Source: CAYHVH01 sp964360335 (lineage in GTDB: Bacteria > Patescibacteriota > Doudnabacteria > UBA920 > 2-01-FULL-46-14). From it: 64,000 nucleotides of DNA. A program made the position numbers and the translations under genes. The notes under the pieces were generated by a model. The model had not been told where the DNA came from. It saw only the letters and a program-made list of their open reading frames with translations, and searched no databases. Of the stretch, positions 39,096-47,521 are shown piece by piece. Where the stretch lies: positions 1 through 64,000 of the forward strand of contig CAYHVH010000002.1 in assembly GCA_964360335.1 (NCBI GenBank), given 5' to 3'. Within the stretch, counting starts at the first letter, position 1; each line of letters opens with the position of its first letter.

Positions 39096-39803
39096 ATGGT
39101 CAAGGAAGGCCGAGAAAACTTAAAAAAGGCAGAGGGATATCTAGCTCAAGGCTCAACTCTCCGCGAACAGGCAAGTCACGCAGCCGCTTTAAGTTTCCTC
39201 AACGCGGCGATAGCACTGTTTGTCACCGGCAAGGACTACTCCGGGCTGATAAGTGCTTTGGGCAGTCGGTGTCTCACCTGGAAGCACCTCTTGCAGCTGA
39301 CCGGAGACAGGGCCTATGCTGTTTTGGCAAAAAAAGACGCGGAGGCTTGTCTTGAGTTAACTCGAATGAAAGGGGTCAAAGCCCATCTTCATACCTCCCA
39401 TTTTCGCGTCGCCGAGATACTCATATACTTCAAAGACTACAGCGGCGCGATCAAACACTACGAGCTTGCTTTGCGCCACTATCGCGGGACAAGGGCGGAA
39501 AAGGGAGATTTTCGCTACCACTTGGGAGAAGCCCTTTTTCGGAATGGTCAGGAGAATCTCGGCAAAGCCACGATCCTCAAGGGCCTAAAAGAAATCCAGG
39601 ACAACCGGCGGGAAGTCGGCTCGTTTCTCAGTCACGTTTGGGAGTCGGGCGCTCTAATGCGACTCACTGAACTGTTGTGGCCATCGGAGAGGCAGCTGGC
39701 GCGCGATTACCTTGCTCGAGCGCGGCAAATAATTTCCAGGGACCAAAGACTTGTAATGCGCAAAAAACAGTTGCGTTTATTAACTCAGAGGATTCTAAAA
39801 TGA
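39096..39803 (+). CDS. Helical-repeat (TPR-like) protein, unknown
   Basis: 235 aa, soluble, almost entirely helical. Repeats such as AAALSFLNAAIALFVTGKDYSGL and ILIYFKDYSGAIKHYELALRHY have TPR spacing and the typical aromatic/Ala positions. No catalytic motif. It has its own promoter, a strong Shine-Dalgarno site and a strong terminator, so it is monocistronic. Confidence 0.65.
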   Translation: MVKEGRENLKKAEGYLAQGSTLREQASHAAALSFLNAAIALFVTGKDYSGLISALGSRCLTWKHLLQLTGDRAYAVLAKKDAEACLELTRMKGVKAHLHTSHFRVAEILIYFKDYSGAIKHYELALRHYRGTRAEKGDFRYHLGEALFRNGQENLGKATILKGLKEIQDNRREVGSFLSHVWESGALMRLTELLWPSERQLARDYLARARQIISRDQRLVMRKKQLRLLTQRILK

Positions 39804-39808
39804 AACCG

Positions 39809-39837
39809 GGCCTATCTCGCGCGAGATAGGCCTTTTT
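39809..39837 (+). terminator. Rho-independent terminator
   Basis: GGCCTATCTCGC / GCGAGATAGGCC followed by five T. Ends the 39096-39803 transcript. Confidence 0.92.
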
Positions 39838-39843
39838 GTTCCA

Positions 39844-39872
39844 TTGTCAACTCTTCTAAATTCCGGTAAAAT
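39844..39872 (+). promoter_or_regulatory. Promoter of the PHP/CDP-alcohol phosphotransferase operon
   Basis: TTGTCA (39844-39849), 17-nt spacer, TAAAAT (39867-39872). Start near 39879, 16 nt before ATG 39895; this excludes the more upstream in-frame start. Confidence 0.7.
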
Positions 39873-39894
39873 TCAGTTATTGTTTAGCTTCGGA

Positions 39895-41241
39895 ATGTCT
39901 ATCTTTGAAAAAGTTTTTGGCGGCAATCCAATCAAAAGTCTCGAAATTATGAAAATTGATTTTCACGTTCATACGTCCTATTCTCATGATGCTTCTGATT
40001 CGCCGCAAAAATTAATCGACCGGGCTTTGCAAATAGGTCTTGATGCAATTTGCATCACTGACCATAATACCATTGCCGGACTCGAGGAAACAGCCGCCTA
40101 CGCCTCGGACAAGCCGATATTAATCATTCCCGGAATTGAAATTCATACCCGTGATGGGCATGTTTTGGGTATCAATGTCACGAAAAAAATTGAGCCGGGA
40201 CTAAATTTCGAAGATACAGTGAGACAAATTCGAGATGGTGGAGGAATTGCCATTTTGGCGCACCCCTTTTTTTGGCCACACCATTTTAAGGCCTGGGAGA
40301 GGGTTGATTTTACCAAAATCCGTGATTATTTTGACGGAATAGAAATAATCAACACCTCTGTGTTTCGCAGGGCAAACCGCAAAGCTAGAGTTTTAGCGGA
40401 AAAGTTCGGCCTTCCAGTAACGGCCGGCTCTGATTCGCACAGTCGTGATTATCTCGGCAAAGGGTTTATCGAATTGACCGGTCACGGTCTTACAAGCAAA
40501 GAAGTGGTTGAGGCTATACTCTCCAACCATCCCGGAAATAGGGTTATCGGGCAGGAAATTAAACTTTTGGAAAAGGTAAAATCAGCGGGAATCATTTTTC
40601 GGGAGACGAGGAAAACCCGAGTCAGAGCCGCAGGCACGGAACTGGGGATAATGTCTTTTTTAAAAAACCGCGTCAAGCGGCGGGGTCCAAAAATTGGCAG
40701 ATTGGGCTCTTCTCTAGGGCTGCCGCCTAATTTTTTTACCCTCCTGTCTATGGGGTTTGGTGGACTGGTCCTAATCTTTCTCGTAAAAATTAATCTTATT
40801 TTTGCATCTATATTTTTTGCAGCCGCGATTTTTCTGGACTTTGTGGACGGGGCTCTAGCCCGGGCCACTGGTCAGGAAACGACAAAAGGGGCTTATCTGG
40901 ATACCGTGGCTGACCGATATGTCGAAGCCCTGGCTTGGCTAGGATTTTTGTTCCTTCCCTTACCCACCTATTTTTTTGCTCCCCAGATATGGATATTTTT
41001 AGGCTTATTTGGAGGACTCATGACTGCTTACGTCAAGGCAGCAGCAGCGGAAAAAAACTTAGTTCAGGAAGAACTTCCGGATGGCTTTTTCAGTCGGCCC
41101 GAGAGAACCCTTTCCCTCTTAGTAGCTATGGCGGTCGGGCTTTTTGATCTGAAGCTAACTATGATTATTTTAATCTTCGTGGCTTTGGCCGCAAATCTCG
41201 CCGCTTGGCAGAGATTTGCAGCTTACACAAGACATGAATAA
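39895..41241 (+). CDS. PHP-domain phosphoesterase fused to CDP-alcohol phosphatidyltransferase
   Basis: 448 aa. PHP domain (~19-215): FHVHTSYSHD, ITDHNTIAG, IPGIEIHT, ILAHPFFW and AGSDSHSRD supply the metal-binding His/Asp/Glu set. Membrane CDP-alcohol phosphotransferase (~270-445): the signature DFVDGALARATGQETTKGAY plus LDTVAD fits DxxDGxxARx8GxxxDxxxD, surrounded by about six helices. The second domain moves an alcohol from a CDP-linked lipid or headgroup; the PHP domain could dephosphorylate the product. An alternative start is ATG 39949, directly at the PHP motif. Overlaps the CarS-like gene by 8 bp. A fusion I do not recall as standard. Confidence 0.85.
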   Translation: MSIFEKVFGGNPIKSLEIMKIDFHVHTSYSHDASDSPQKLIDRALQIGLDAICITDHNTIAGLEETAAYASDKPILIIPGIEIHTRDGHVLGINVTKKIEPGLNFEDTVRQIRDGGGIAILAHPFFWPHHFKAWERVDFTKIRDYFDGIEIINTSVFRRANRKARVLAEKFGLPVTAGSDSHSRDYLGKGFIELTGHGLTSKEVVEAILSNHPGNRVIGQEIKLLEKVKSAGIIFRETRKTRVRAAGTELGIMSFLKNRVKRRGPKIGRLGSSLGLPPNFFTLLSMGFGGLVLIFLVKINLIFASIFFAAAIFLDFVDGALARATGQETTKGAYLDTVADRYVEALAWLGFLFLPLPTYFFAPQIWIFLGLFGGLMTAYVKAAAAEKNLVQEELPDGFFSRPERTLSLLVAMAVGLFDLKLTMIILIFVALAANLAAWQRFAAYTRHE

Positions 41242-41797
41242 CTTGATGGTCTTGATAGGGCAAAGTTTGTATTTTTATTTGCCGGCGTATTTTGCAAACA
41301 TGACTCCACCCGTGATCGCGAAGCTGGGGCTCGTAAAATTCCTGGATAAACCCATGGACTTTGGAGCAAGCTATAAAGGCATACGCATTTTGGGTGATAA
41401 TAAAACTTGGCGAGGGTTAGTGTCTGGAACAATCGTCGGAATGGTTGTATTTCTGGTTCAAGCAGAACTTTTCTCCATACCCTACTTTCAAAGGATTTCG
41501 CTCCTCGACTATAATAGTGGAGAGAAAAAGCTTTTGGTTGGGTTTTTCCTGGCCTTTGGGGCCTTGTTTGGAGACGCCCTATTTAGTTTTTTTAAGCGCC
41601 GGATCGGGCTTGCATCCGGGCGAAAGTGGATTCCCTTTGATCAAATTGACCATGTCATTGGCGCATTTCTTTTGACCTCGCTGGTCCTGCCGCTCGATTT
41701 AAAAGTTTGGCTTCTGGTTTTGATCCTGACTTTTTTCCTGCATTTATTTGTGAATCGGATCGGGTTCGGTCTAGGAATCTCAGAAAGTAAATTTTAG
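41234..41797 (+). CDS. CDP-archaeol synthase (CarS)-like membrane protein
   Basis: 187 aa, about five membrane helices. CarS-family motifs: LPAYFANMTPPVI near the N-terminus, LGDNKTWRGLVSGTIVG, FGALFGDALFSFFKRRIGL, FDQIDHVIGAFLL. CarS activates an archaeal-type lipid phosphate with CTP; bacterial relatives have unclear substrates, and CdsA is the distant bacterial counterpart. ATG 41234 is preferred to the TTG at 41216. Cotranscribed with the CDP-alcohol phosphotransferase, so the two probably act in sequence. Confidence 0.8.
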   Translation: MNNLMVLIGQSLYFYLPAYFANMTPPVIAKLGLVKFLDKPMDFGASYKGIRILGDNKTWRGLVSGTIVGMVVFLVQAELFSIPYFQRISLLDYNSGEKKLLVGFFLAFGALFGDALFSFFKRRIGLASGRKWIPFDQIDHVIGAFLLTSLVLPLDLKVWLLVLILTFFLHLFVNRIGFGLGISESKF

Positions 41798-41803
41798 CAC
41801 GAT

Positions 41804-44404
41804 ATGAATCTTTTGAGGAAAATTTTAGGAGTAGAAAATCCGGTCAGAGGCAGCGAGCATATGGTTGAGAAAATCAATCAACTCGAAAAAGAATTCGAGC
41901 AGCTGTCGCGTAAGGAGCTCCGGGAGAAGACTAATTTTTGGCAAGAGCACATCCGTAACCTCTCCCGGCCTCCAGCCACTCTCCCCTCGTCAGGGGAGGG
42001 AAAAGTTGTAGACTATCTAAACCAAATTCTTCCGGAGGCTTTTGCGGCAGTCCGGGAAGCGGCGAAAAGGACCTTGGGCCAGCGGCACTATGATGTCCAG
42101 CTCGTGGGAGGCATGGTGCTCCATCACGGCAAAGTCGCGGAGATGAAGACCGGCGAGGGAAAAACCTTGGCTGCCACATTAGCCGTGTATTTAAACGCCC
42201 TGACTGGCAAAGGAGTGCATATCGTAACCGTCAACGATTATCTCGCGCGGCGCGATGCCTCCTGGATGGGTCAAATTTACGACTATCTGGGTTTATCCGT
42301 GGCCGCAATTCAGCACGAGCAGTCGTTTCTTTATACCGAAAAGGACCTCAAAGACGAAATCATTACGGAAGAAGAAAGAACCGGGGTCCAAACTGACGTC
42401 AAAAACTTGGTTTCCCGCTCGCGGAAAGAGGCCTACGCCGCAGACATTCTCTACGGGACGAACAACGAATTTGGCTTTGATTACCTGCGCGACAATATGG
42501 CCGGGAATCTGGAACAGATGGTTCAGCGCGAACTCCACTACGCCATCGTCGACGAGGTTGATTCGATTTTGATTGACGAGGCCAGAACGCCTTTGATTAT
42601 TTCTGCGCCAGACGTGGAAAGCACTGACCTGTATCGGGATTTTGCGGGTTTTGCCAAGACTCTGACCGCCGAGGACTACCTGGCGGAGGAAAAACACCGG
42701 CAGGTTACTTACACCGAGAAAGGTTACGAGAAGCTGGAAAAAAAATACGGGCAGGAAATTTATAGCGACATCAAGCTCCGGCACCACGCCGACAGCGCCC
42801 TGCGGGCGGAGATTTTGTTTAAAAAAGACAAAGATTACGTCGTGCGCGAGGGCGAGATTCTCATCGTGGACGAGTTCACCGGCCGGCTGATGCTTGGGCG
42901 GCGCTACTCCGAAGGTTTGCACCAGGCCATCGAAGCCAAAGAAGGAGTGGAGGTCAAACACGAGTCCAAAACCTTGGCGACCATCACCTTCCAGAACTAC
43001 TTCCGGCTTTATCAGAAACTGGCTGGGATGACCGGCACGGCCGCGACCGAAGCCGAGGAGTTTCACAAAATTTACAAACTCGACGTGGTGGAAGTTCCGA
43101 CCAACCGGGCGATGATCCGGGCTGACCTGCCGGACAGCGTTTACAAAACCGAGGCCGGAAAATTTCAAGCCATCGTCCGGGAAGTAAAACGCCGTCACGG
43201 GCTCGGCCAACCGCTTTTGATCGGCACCATTTCGATTGAAAAAAACGAACACCTCTCAAACCTCCTCCAAAAGGCCGGCGTCACGCACGAAGTTCTAAAC
43301 GCCAAAAACCACGAAAGAGAAGCACAGATTATTGCCCAGGCCGGCCGCCTGGGCGCCGTGACTCTGGCTACGAACATCGCGGGCCGCGGCGTGGACATTA
43401 TTCTAGGCGGCAACCCTCCCGATGGGGAGGAAGCCGAAAAAATCAAGGCCGCAGGCGGGCTCCATGTCTTGGGCACCGAACGGCACGAGGCGCGGCGGAT
43501 AGACAACCAGCTCCGCGGCCGCTCCGGGCGCCAAGGGGATCCCGGGTCCTCGCAATTCTTCCTTTCTTTAGAAGACGACTTGATGCGGCTGTTCGGCGGC
43601 GACCGCGTAAAAGGGCTGATGGATACTTTGGGGATCCCCGAGGACGAGCCGATCGAGCACGGCATGGTGAGCAAAACCATAGAAAGTGCCCAAAAGAAAA
43701 TTGAGGGGATGAATTTTGACCTGCGAAAGCACGTCTTGGAATTCGACGACGTCCTGAACAAACAGCGGGAGGTGATTTACGGGAGGCGCCGCAAGATTTT
43801 GAGGGGTGAACTGGACTTGAAAACTTATATTTTGGACAAAGTCGCGCAAGAGATTACAGAGATTGCCACTAACGAAACGGACCAAAAACTGGCGCATCAA
43901 GCCGTGAACGCAATTTTTCCGGTTCCTCAAACTCTCGGAGAGGCCAGAAAAGAAATGGAGCTGTGGATAAGTGATTTGACAAACGCCGCCAAAACTACCT
44001 ACGAGGAGAAAGAAAAACGGTTGACCGCCCCTCTAATGCGGCAAATTGAACGAATTATCGCCCTGCAGGCCATCGATAATCTCTGGATGGAACACTTGGA
44101 CACCATGGATCACCTCCGGCAATCCGTGCGGCTCCGAGGTTACGCCCAAAAAGATCCGCTCGTAGAATACAAACAAGATGGCCTGCGGCTTTTTGAGCGG
44201 ATGCTCAAAGAGATTGACAAAACCATCGTCTACACGATTTACAAGGTCGAGGTCAGGCCGCGGGAAGAGGTCGCTCCGGTGGGCCGGCCCGCTGAGCGGG
44301 CCCCGGGCCAAGCGAAGCTCGGCCGGAATGATCCCTGTCCCTGCGGTTCGGGCAAGAAATGGAAGAAATGCGGAATGATAAACGCGCCGTATCATAAAAA
44401 ATAA
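41804..44404 (+). CDS. secA: Preprotein translocase ATPase SecA
   Basis: 866 aa. VGGMVLHHGKVAEMKTGEGKT-type Walker A region, DEVDSILIDEARTPLIIS, FQNYFRLYQKLAGMTGTA, ATNIAGRGVDI, GTERHEARRIDNQLRGRSGRQGD, and a C-terminal SEC-C zinc motif NDPCPCGSGKKWKKCG. Drives protein export through SecYEG. Residues ~52-66 are encoded by a palindromic repeat. Seven bases after the CarS-like gene. Confidence 0.97.
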   Translation: MNLLRKILGVENPVRGSEHMVEKINQLEKEFEQLSRKELREKTNFWQEHIRNLSRPPATLPSSGEGKVVDYLNQILPEAFAAVREAAKRTLGQRHYDVQLVGGMVLHHGKVAEMKTGEGKTLAATLAVYLNALTGKGVHIVTVNDYLARRDASWMGQIYDYLGLSVAAIQHEQSFLYTEKDLKDEIITEEERTGVQTDVKNLVSRSRKEAYAADILYGTNNEFGFDYLRDNMAGNLEQMVQRELHYAIVDEVDSILIDEARTPLIISAPDVESTDLYRDFAGFAKTLTAEDYLAEEKHRQVTYTEKGYEKLEKKYGQEIYSDIKLRHHADSALRAEILFKKDKDYVVREGEILIVDEFTGRLMLGRRYSEGLHQAIEAKEGVEVKHESKTLATITFQNYFRLYQKLAGMTGTAATEAEEFHKIYKLDVVEVPTNRAMIRADLPDSVYKTEAGKFQAIVREVKRRHGLGQPLLIGTISIEKNEHLSNLLQKAGVTHEVLNAKNHEREAQIIAQAGRLGAVTLATNIAGRGVDIILGGNPPDGEEAEKIKAAGGLHVLGTERHEARRIDNQLRGRSGRQGDPGSSQFFLSLEDDLMRLFGGDRVKGLMDTLGIPEDEPIEHGMVSKTIESAQKKIEGMNFDLRKHVLEFDDVLNKQREVIYGRRRKILRGELDLKTYILDKVAQEITEIATNETDQKLAHQAVNAIFPVPQTLGEARKEMELWISDLTNAAKTTYEEKEKRLTAPLMRQIERIIALQAIDNLWMEHLDTMDHLRQSVRLRGYAQKDPLVEYKQDGLRLFERMLKEIDKTIVYTIYKVEVRPREEVAPVGRPAERAPGQAKLGRNDPCPCGSGKKWKKCGMINAPYHKK
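41957..42000. repeat. CTCCCCT palindromic repeat in frame in secA
   Basis: AACCTCTCCC...CTCCCCT-CGTC-AGGGGAG (stem 41981-41998), encoding an ATLPSSGEG-type insert near the N-terminus, upstream of the Walker A. Confidence 0.85.
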
Positions 44405-44442
44405 AACTGGACTCTAATTGAAAATGTGCCCTGGAAAATAAT

Positions 44443-44694
44443 ATGGGAAATTTAGAACAAAGAATCCGGACGATTGAGGAAAGAAATCAGCGGGTTGAGG
44501 CTGATAAAGTATGGGAAACAAGCTGGACAAGACGGGGTTTACTGACAGCATTCACTTATCTGGCAATCGGAGTGTATATGTGGGCGATTGATATTTCTCG
44601 ACCGTGGTTGAATGCTGTGGTGCCCGCAGTAGCATTTATGCTATCCACGCTAACGATGCCGTTTTTCAAGAAAATTTGGTTGAAAATAAAATAA
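44443..44694 (+). CDS. Small membrane protein with N-terminal coiled coil
   Basis: 83 aa. Charged helix (NLEQRIRTIEERNQRVEADKVW) followed by two hydrophobic helices (~31-49 and ~54-72). No family recognised. Confidence 0.6.
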   Translation: MGNLEQRIRTIEERNQRVEADKVWETSWTRRGLLTAFTYLAIGVYMWAIDISRPWLNAVVPAVAFMLSTLTMPFFKKIWLKIK

Positions 44695-44751
44695 TCCTCG
44701 CGGGACAAGTAATAAAAACCAGAGGTGTCGCGGGGCGTAGAAGGATGAAAC

Positions 44752-45141
44752 ATGAAGCAAATCACATTTAGACTAAAACCGGGTCAGTATCTGAAAGAAG
44801 AGATCGAAAAAGCGGCCCGCGAAAAAGAGATAAGCGCGGGAGTTTTGCTGTCAATTGTTGGTGGGGTTCAAAATGCTGTTTTGCGAATGGCAAAAAATCA
44901 GATAGTGAAAAAGTGGGATGGGCCATTCGAGATCGTCTCCGGGACAGGTACCGTATCTAAGGATGGCTGCCATATCCACCTATCCTTGTCAGACCAGAAA
45001 GGCAATGTCATTGGCGGACACTTAAAGGACGGTTGCAAAGTGAAATATACAGCAGAGATTGTCATAGGAATATTTGATGATATCTCCTATAAGAGAATTT
45101 ATGATGCTAGTACTGGTTTCAAGGAGTTAGAGATCGAATAA
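44752..45141 (+). CDS. PPC/DUF296-domain protein
   Basis: 129 aa. Shows the PPC-domain pattern: FRLKPGQYLKEEIEKAAREKEI, then GTVSKDGCHIHLSLSDQKGNVIGGHL and GCKVKYTAEIVIG. The domain forms trimers and occurs in bacterial stand-alone proteins of uncertain, probably metal-binding or nucleotide-linked, function and fused to AT-hooks in plants. Stand-alone here. Confidence 0.8.
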   Translation: MKQITFRLKPGQYLKEEIEKAAREKEISAGVLLSIVGGVQNAVLRMAKNQIVKKWDGPFEIVSGTGTVSKDGCHIHLSLSDQKGNVIGGHLKDGCKVKYTAEIVIGIFDDISYKRIYDASTGFKELEIE

Positions 45142-45216
45142 TTCCTGCGGTCAGGTAATAAGTACCAAAATTGCCATGGGCAAAAAAAGTCAAATGAGTA
45201 ATGAAAACAGAAAGTG

Positions 45217-45225
45217 TGATATAAT
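45217..45225 (+). promoter_or_regulatory. Extended -10 promoter of secD
   Basis: TGA-TATAAT, 9 nt before ATG 45235; leader of about 3 nt predicted. Confidence 0.65.
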
Positions 45226-45234
45226 TTCCTTGCG

Positions 45235-46506
45235 ATGTCGAAAACGCGACTCTATCTGAAATTGGTTGCGGTACTACTGCTCGCTACGGCTAGCGGTTTT
45301 ATTGTTTTTGACAGACTGGATATCCTCAAACTTCGGCAAAAGTTTCCTTTTCGGCTAGGCCTCGACCTCCAGGGTGGAACGCATCTGGTCTACGAAGGCG
45401 ATCTCAAGGACATTGAGGGCGCCGACCGCAGGGATGCTATGAGTTCAGTCCGGGAGGTCATCGAACGGCGAGTCAACGCGTTTGGCGTTACGGAACCGGT
45501 AGTCCAGGTGGCTGGGGAAAACCGACTGATTGTCGAACTCCCGGGAATCAAGGACATCGCGGGAGCGGTCAAACAAATTGGCCTGACGCCTTTCCTGGAA
45601 TTCCGCGAGGAAAACCCAGAGTACCAGCCAGAGGAGGGGACGGGGCAGATCGACTTTTCGAAACAATATCGACCGACCGGCCTTTCCGGAAAACACCTCA
45701 AGCGTTCGGACATCGTCTTTGACCCCAACACCAACCAGCCCCAAATCACCCTGCAGTTCAATGATGAGGGGCGGGACCTGTTTCGGGAAATTACCCGCCG
45801 AAACGTCGGCCAAACGGTAGCGATCTTTTTGGATGGCGTCCCGATTTCCGCCCCCGTGGTACAGCAAGAAATTACTGCGGGCCAAGCCGTGATCACCGGC
45901 CAATTTAGTGTCGATGAAGCAAAGCTTTTGGCCCAGCGATTAAACGCGGGCGCCCTGCCGGTCCCGATTAAGCTTCTAGAGCAGCAAAACGTCGGTCCGT
46001 CTTTAGGCAAAATCTCCCTACAGCAAAGTGTCCTGGCCGGAGTTGTCGGCTTTATCGTGGTGGCGCTTTTCATGCTGGCCTACTACCAGCTTTCCGGATT
46101 CTCGGCCGTGCTGGCGCTTTTGGTTTACGTCCTCCTGACTTTGAGCCTCTTCAAGCTTTTCGGCGTCACCTTGACCCTAGCGGGTATTGCCGGCTTTATA
46201 CTCTCTGTGGGAATGGCAGTGGATGCCAATGTTTTAGTTTTTGAAAGGGTCAAGGAGGAGCTGCGCGCCGGACTGCCGCCCCCCAAAGCGCTGGAGGAAG
46301 GTTTCCGGCGGGCTTGGAGCGCGATTCGGGATTCTAACGTTTCTTCCCTGATTACCGTCTTTATCCTGGGCTATTTCGGCACAAGCTTGATCCGCGGTTT
46401 CGCCGTAACTCTCGGGGTCGGCATCGTAGTTTCGATGTTCACGGCTTTGACAATTGCTCGAATTTTTCTGCGTACCTTTTACTCTCTAAAACGGTCGGAA
46501 AACTGA
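45235..46506 (+). CDS. secD: Protein translocase subunit SecD
   Basis: 423 aa, short form without the extra periplasmic region of the E. coli protein. First helix, then FRLGLDLQGGTHLVYE, RVNAFGVTEPVVQ, VGPSLGKISLQQSVLAG and the RND-type membrane segment with SVGMAVDANVLVFERVKEEL. Uses the proton gradient to pull exported proteins. Paired with secF one base downstream. Confidence 0.95.
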   Translation: MSKTRLYLKLVAVLLLATASGFIVFDRLDILKLRQKFPFRLGLDLQGGTHLVYEGDLKDIEGADRRDAMSSVREVIERRVNAFGVTEPVVQVAGENRLIVELPGIKDIAGAVKQIGLTPFLEFREENPEYQPEEGTGQIDFSKQYRPTGLSGKHLKRSDIVFDPNTNQPQITLQFNDEGRDLFREITRRNVGQTVAIFLDGVPISAPVVQQEITAGQAVITGQFSVDEAKLLAQRLNAGALPVPIKLLEQQNVGPSLGKISLQQSVLAGVVGFIVVALFMLAYYQLSGFSAVLALLVYVLLTLSLFKLFGVTLTLAGIAGFILSVGMAVDANVLVFERVKEELRAGLPPPKALEEGFRRAWSAIRDSNVSSLITVFILGYFGTSLIRGFAVTLGVGIVVSMFTALTIARIFLRTFYSLKRSEN

Positions 46507-46507
46507 A

Positions 46508-47404
46508 ATGTTGACTGTCTTGAGATTTTCGAAAATCTGGTTTGGCCTCTCGGGTCTGCTGGTCGGCGGCGCTCTGGTTCTGCTGTTCACTTGGGGGCTA
46601 GAGCCGGGAATCGATTTCCGGGGGGGGGCTCTCCTGGAATTGGAATTTCCGCGAGCCATATCCGTTCCTGAACTAAGCCAGGCCCTCATGGCCCGAGGGC
46701 TCAAGGGAGCGGTAGTCCAGCCGATCAATGACCAAAGGGTAATCATCAAAACCGAAATCCTCGATGAAGCTAAAACCGAGCTCCTGAACAAGACTTTACA
46801 GGAAGAGTTCGGCGATTTCCGGGAGCTTCGATTTGAATCCATCGGGCCAACTATCAGTCGAGAGCTCATCCGGAAATCCTACTGGCAAATCATTCTAGTC
46901 TGCCTGGGAATTTTGTTCTACATCGCTTACGCTTTCCGCCGCATCAGCAAGGATACGAAGCGAACGGAAATCTCCCCTTGGCGACTGGGACTAGCCGCTG
47001 TCATAGCGCTGTTTCATGATCTTTTAATCACGGTTGGTTTTTTTGTCCTCCTTGGCCACTTCCGGGGAGTCGAAATCGACAGCCTGTTTGTCACGGCGCT
47101 TCTCACAATTCTGGGTTTTTCCGTCCATGACACGATCGTAGTCTTTGACCGGATTAGGGAAAATGCCCAAAAGTTTCCCTACAAATCTTTCGGTACCATC
47201 ATCGATCACGCCATTGCCTCTACCCTGGCCCGGTCCATCAACACCAGTTCGACTCTAGTATTCGTGCTCTTGGCCATGCTCTTGTTTGGCGGCCAAACCG
47301 TATTTTACTTTGTCCTTGCGCTCCTCATAGGCGTTCTGGTCGGCACCTATTCTTCGATTTTTATTGCCAGTCCGCTCCTTCGAATTTGGGCAAAAGCCAA
47401 GTAA
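46508..47404 (+). CDS. secF: Protein translocase subunit SecF
   Basis: 298 aa. GIDFRGGALLELEF (D2-type motif), then ESIGPTISRELIRKSYW and six helices with GFSVHDTIVVFDRIREN and SINTSSTLVFVLLAML. Completes the SecDF complex. Confidence 0.95.
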   Translation: MLTVLRFSKIWFGLSGLLVGGALVLLFTWGLEPGIDFRGGALLELEFPRAISVPELSQALMARGLKGAVVQPINDQRVIIKTEILDEAKTELLNKTLQEEFGDFRELRFESIGPTISRELIRKSYWQIILVCLGILFYIAYAFRRISKDTKRTEISPWRLGLAAVIALFHDLLITVGFFVLLGHFRGVEIDSLFVTALLTILGFSVHDTIVVFDRIRENAQKFPYKSFGTIIDHAIASTLARSINTSSTLVFVLLAMLLFGGQTVFYFVLALLIGVLVGTYSSIFIASPLLRIWAKAK

Positions 47405-47465
47405 ACCCCGCCCCACGGGCTTACCCCCTCGTCCACATAAACGACTGATTTTTGCCAATTGTGAT

Positions 47466-47494
47466 TTGACAAAAAAAACAATTTATGCTATACT
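47466..47494 (+). promoter_or_regulatory. Near-consensus promoter of the sigma4/HARE-HTH gene
   Basis: TTGACA (47466-47471), 17-nt spacer, TATACT (47489-47494). One of the best promoters in the window; about 20-nt leader without a clear Shine-Dalgarno site. Confidence 0.8.
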
Positions 47495-47521
47495 GGCATC
47501 GTCTTATTTAACGGCTAGACT

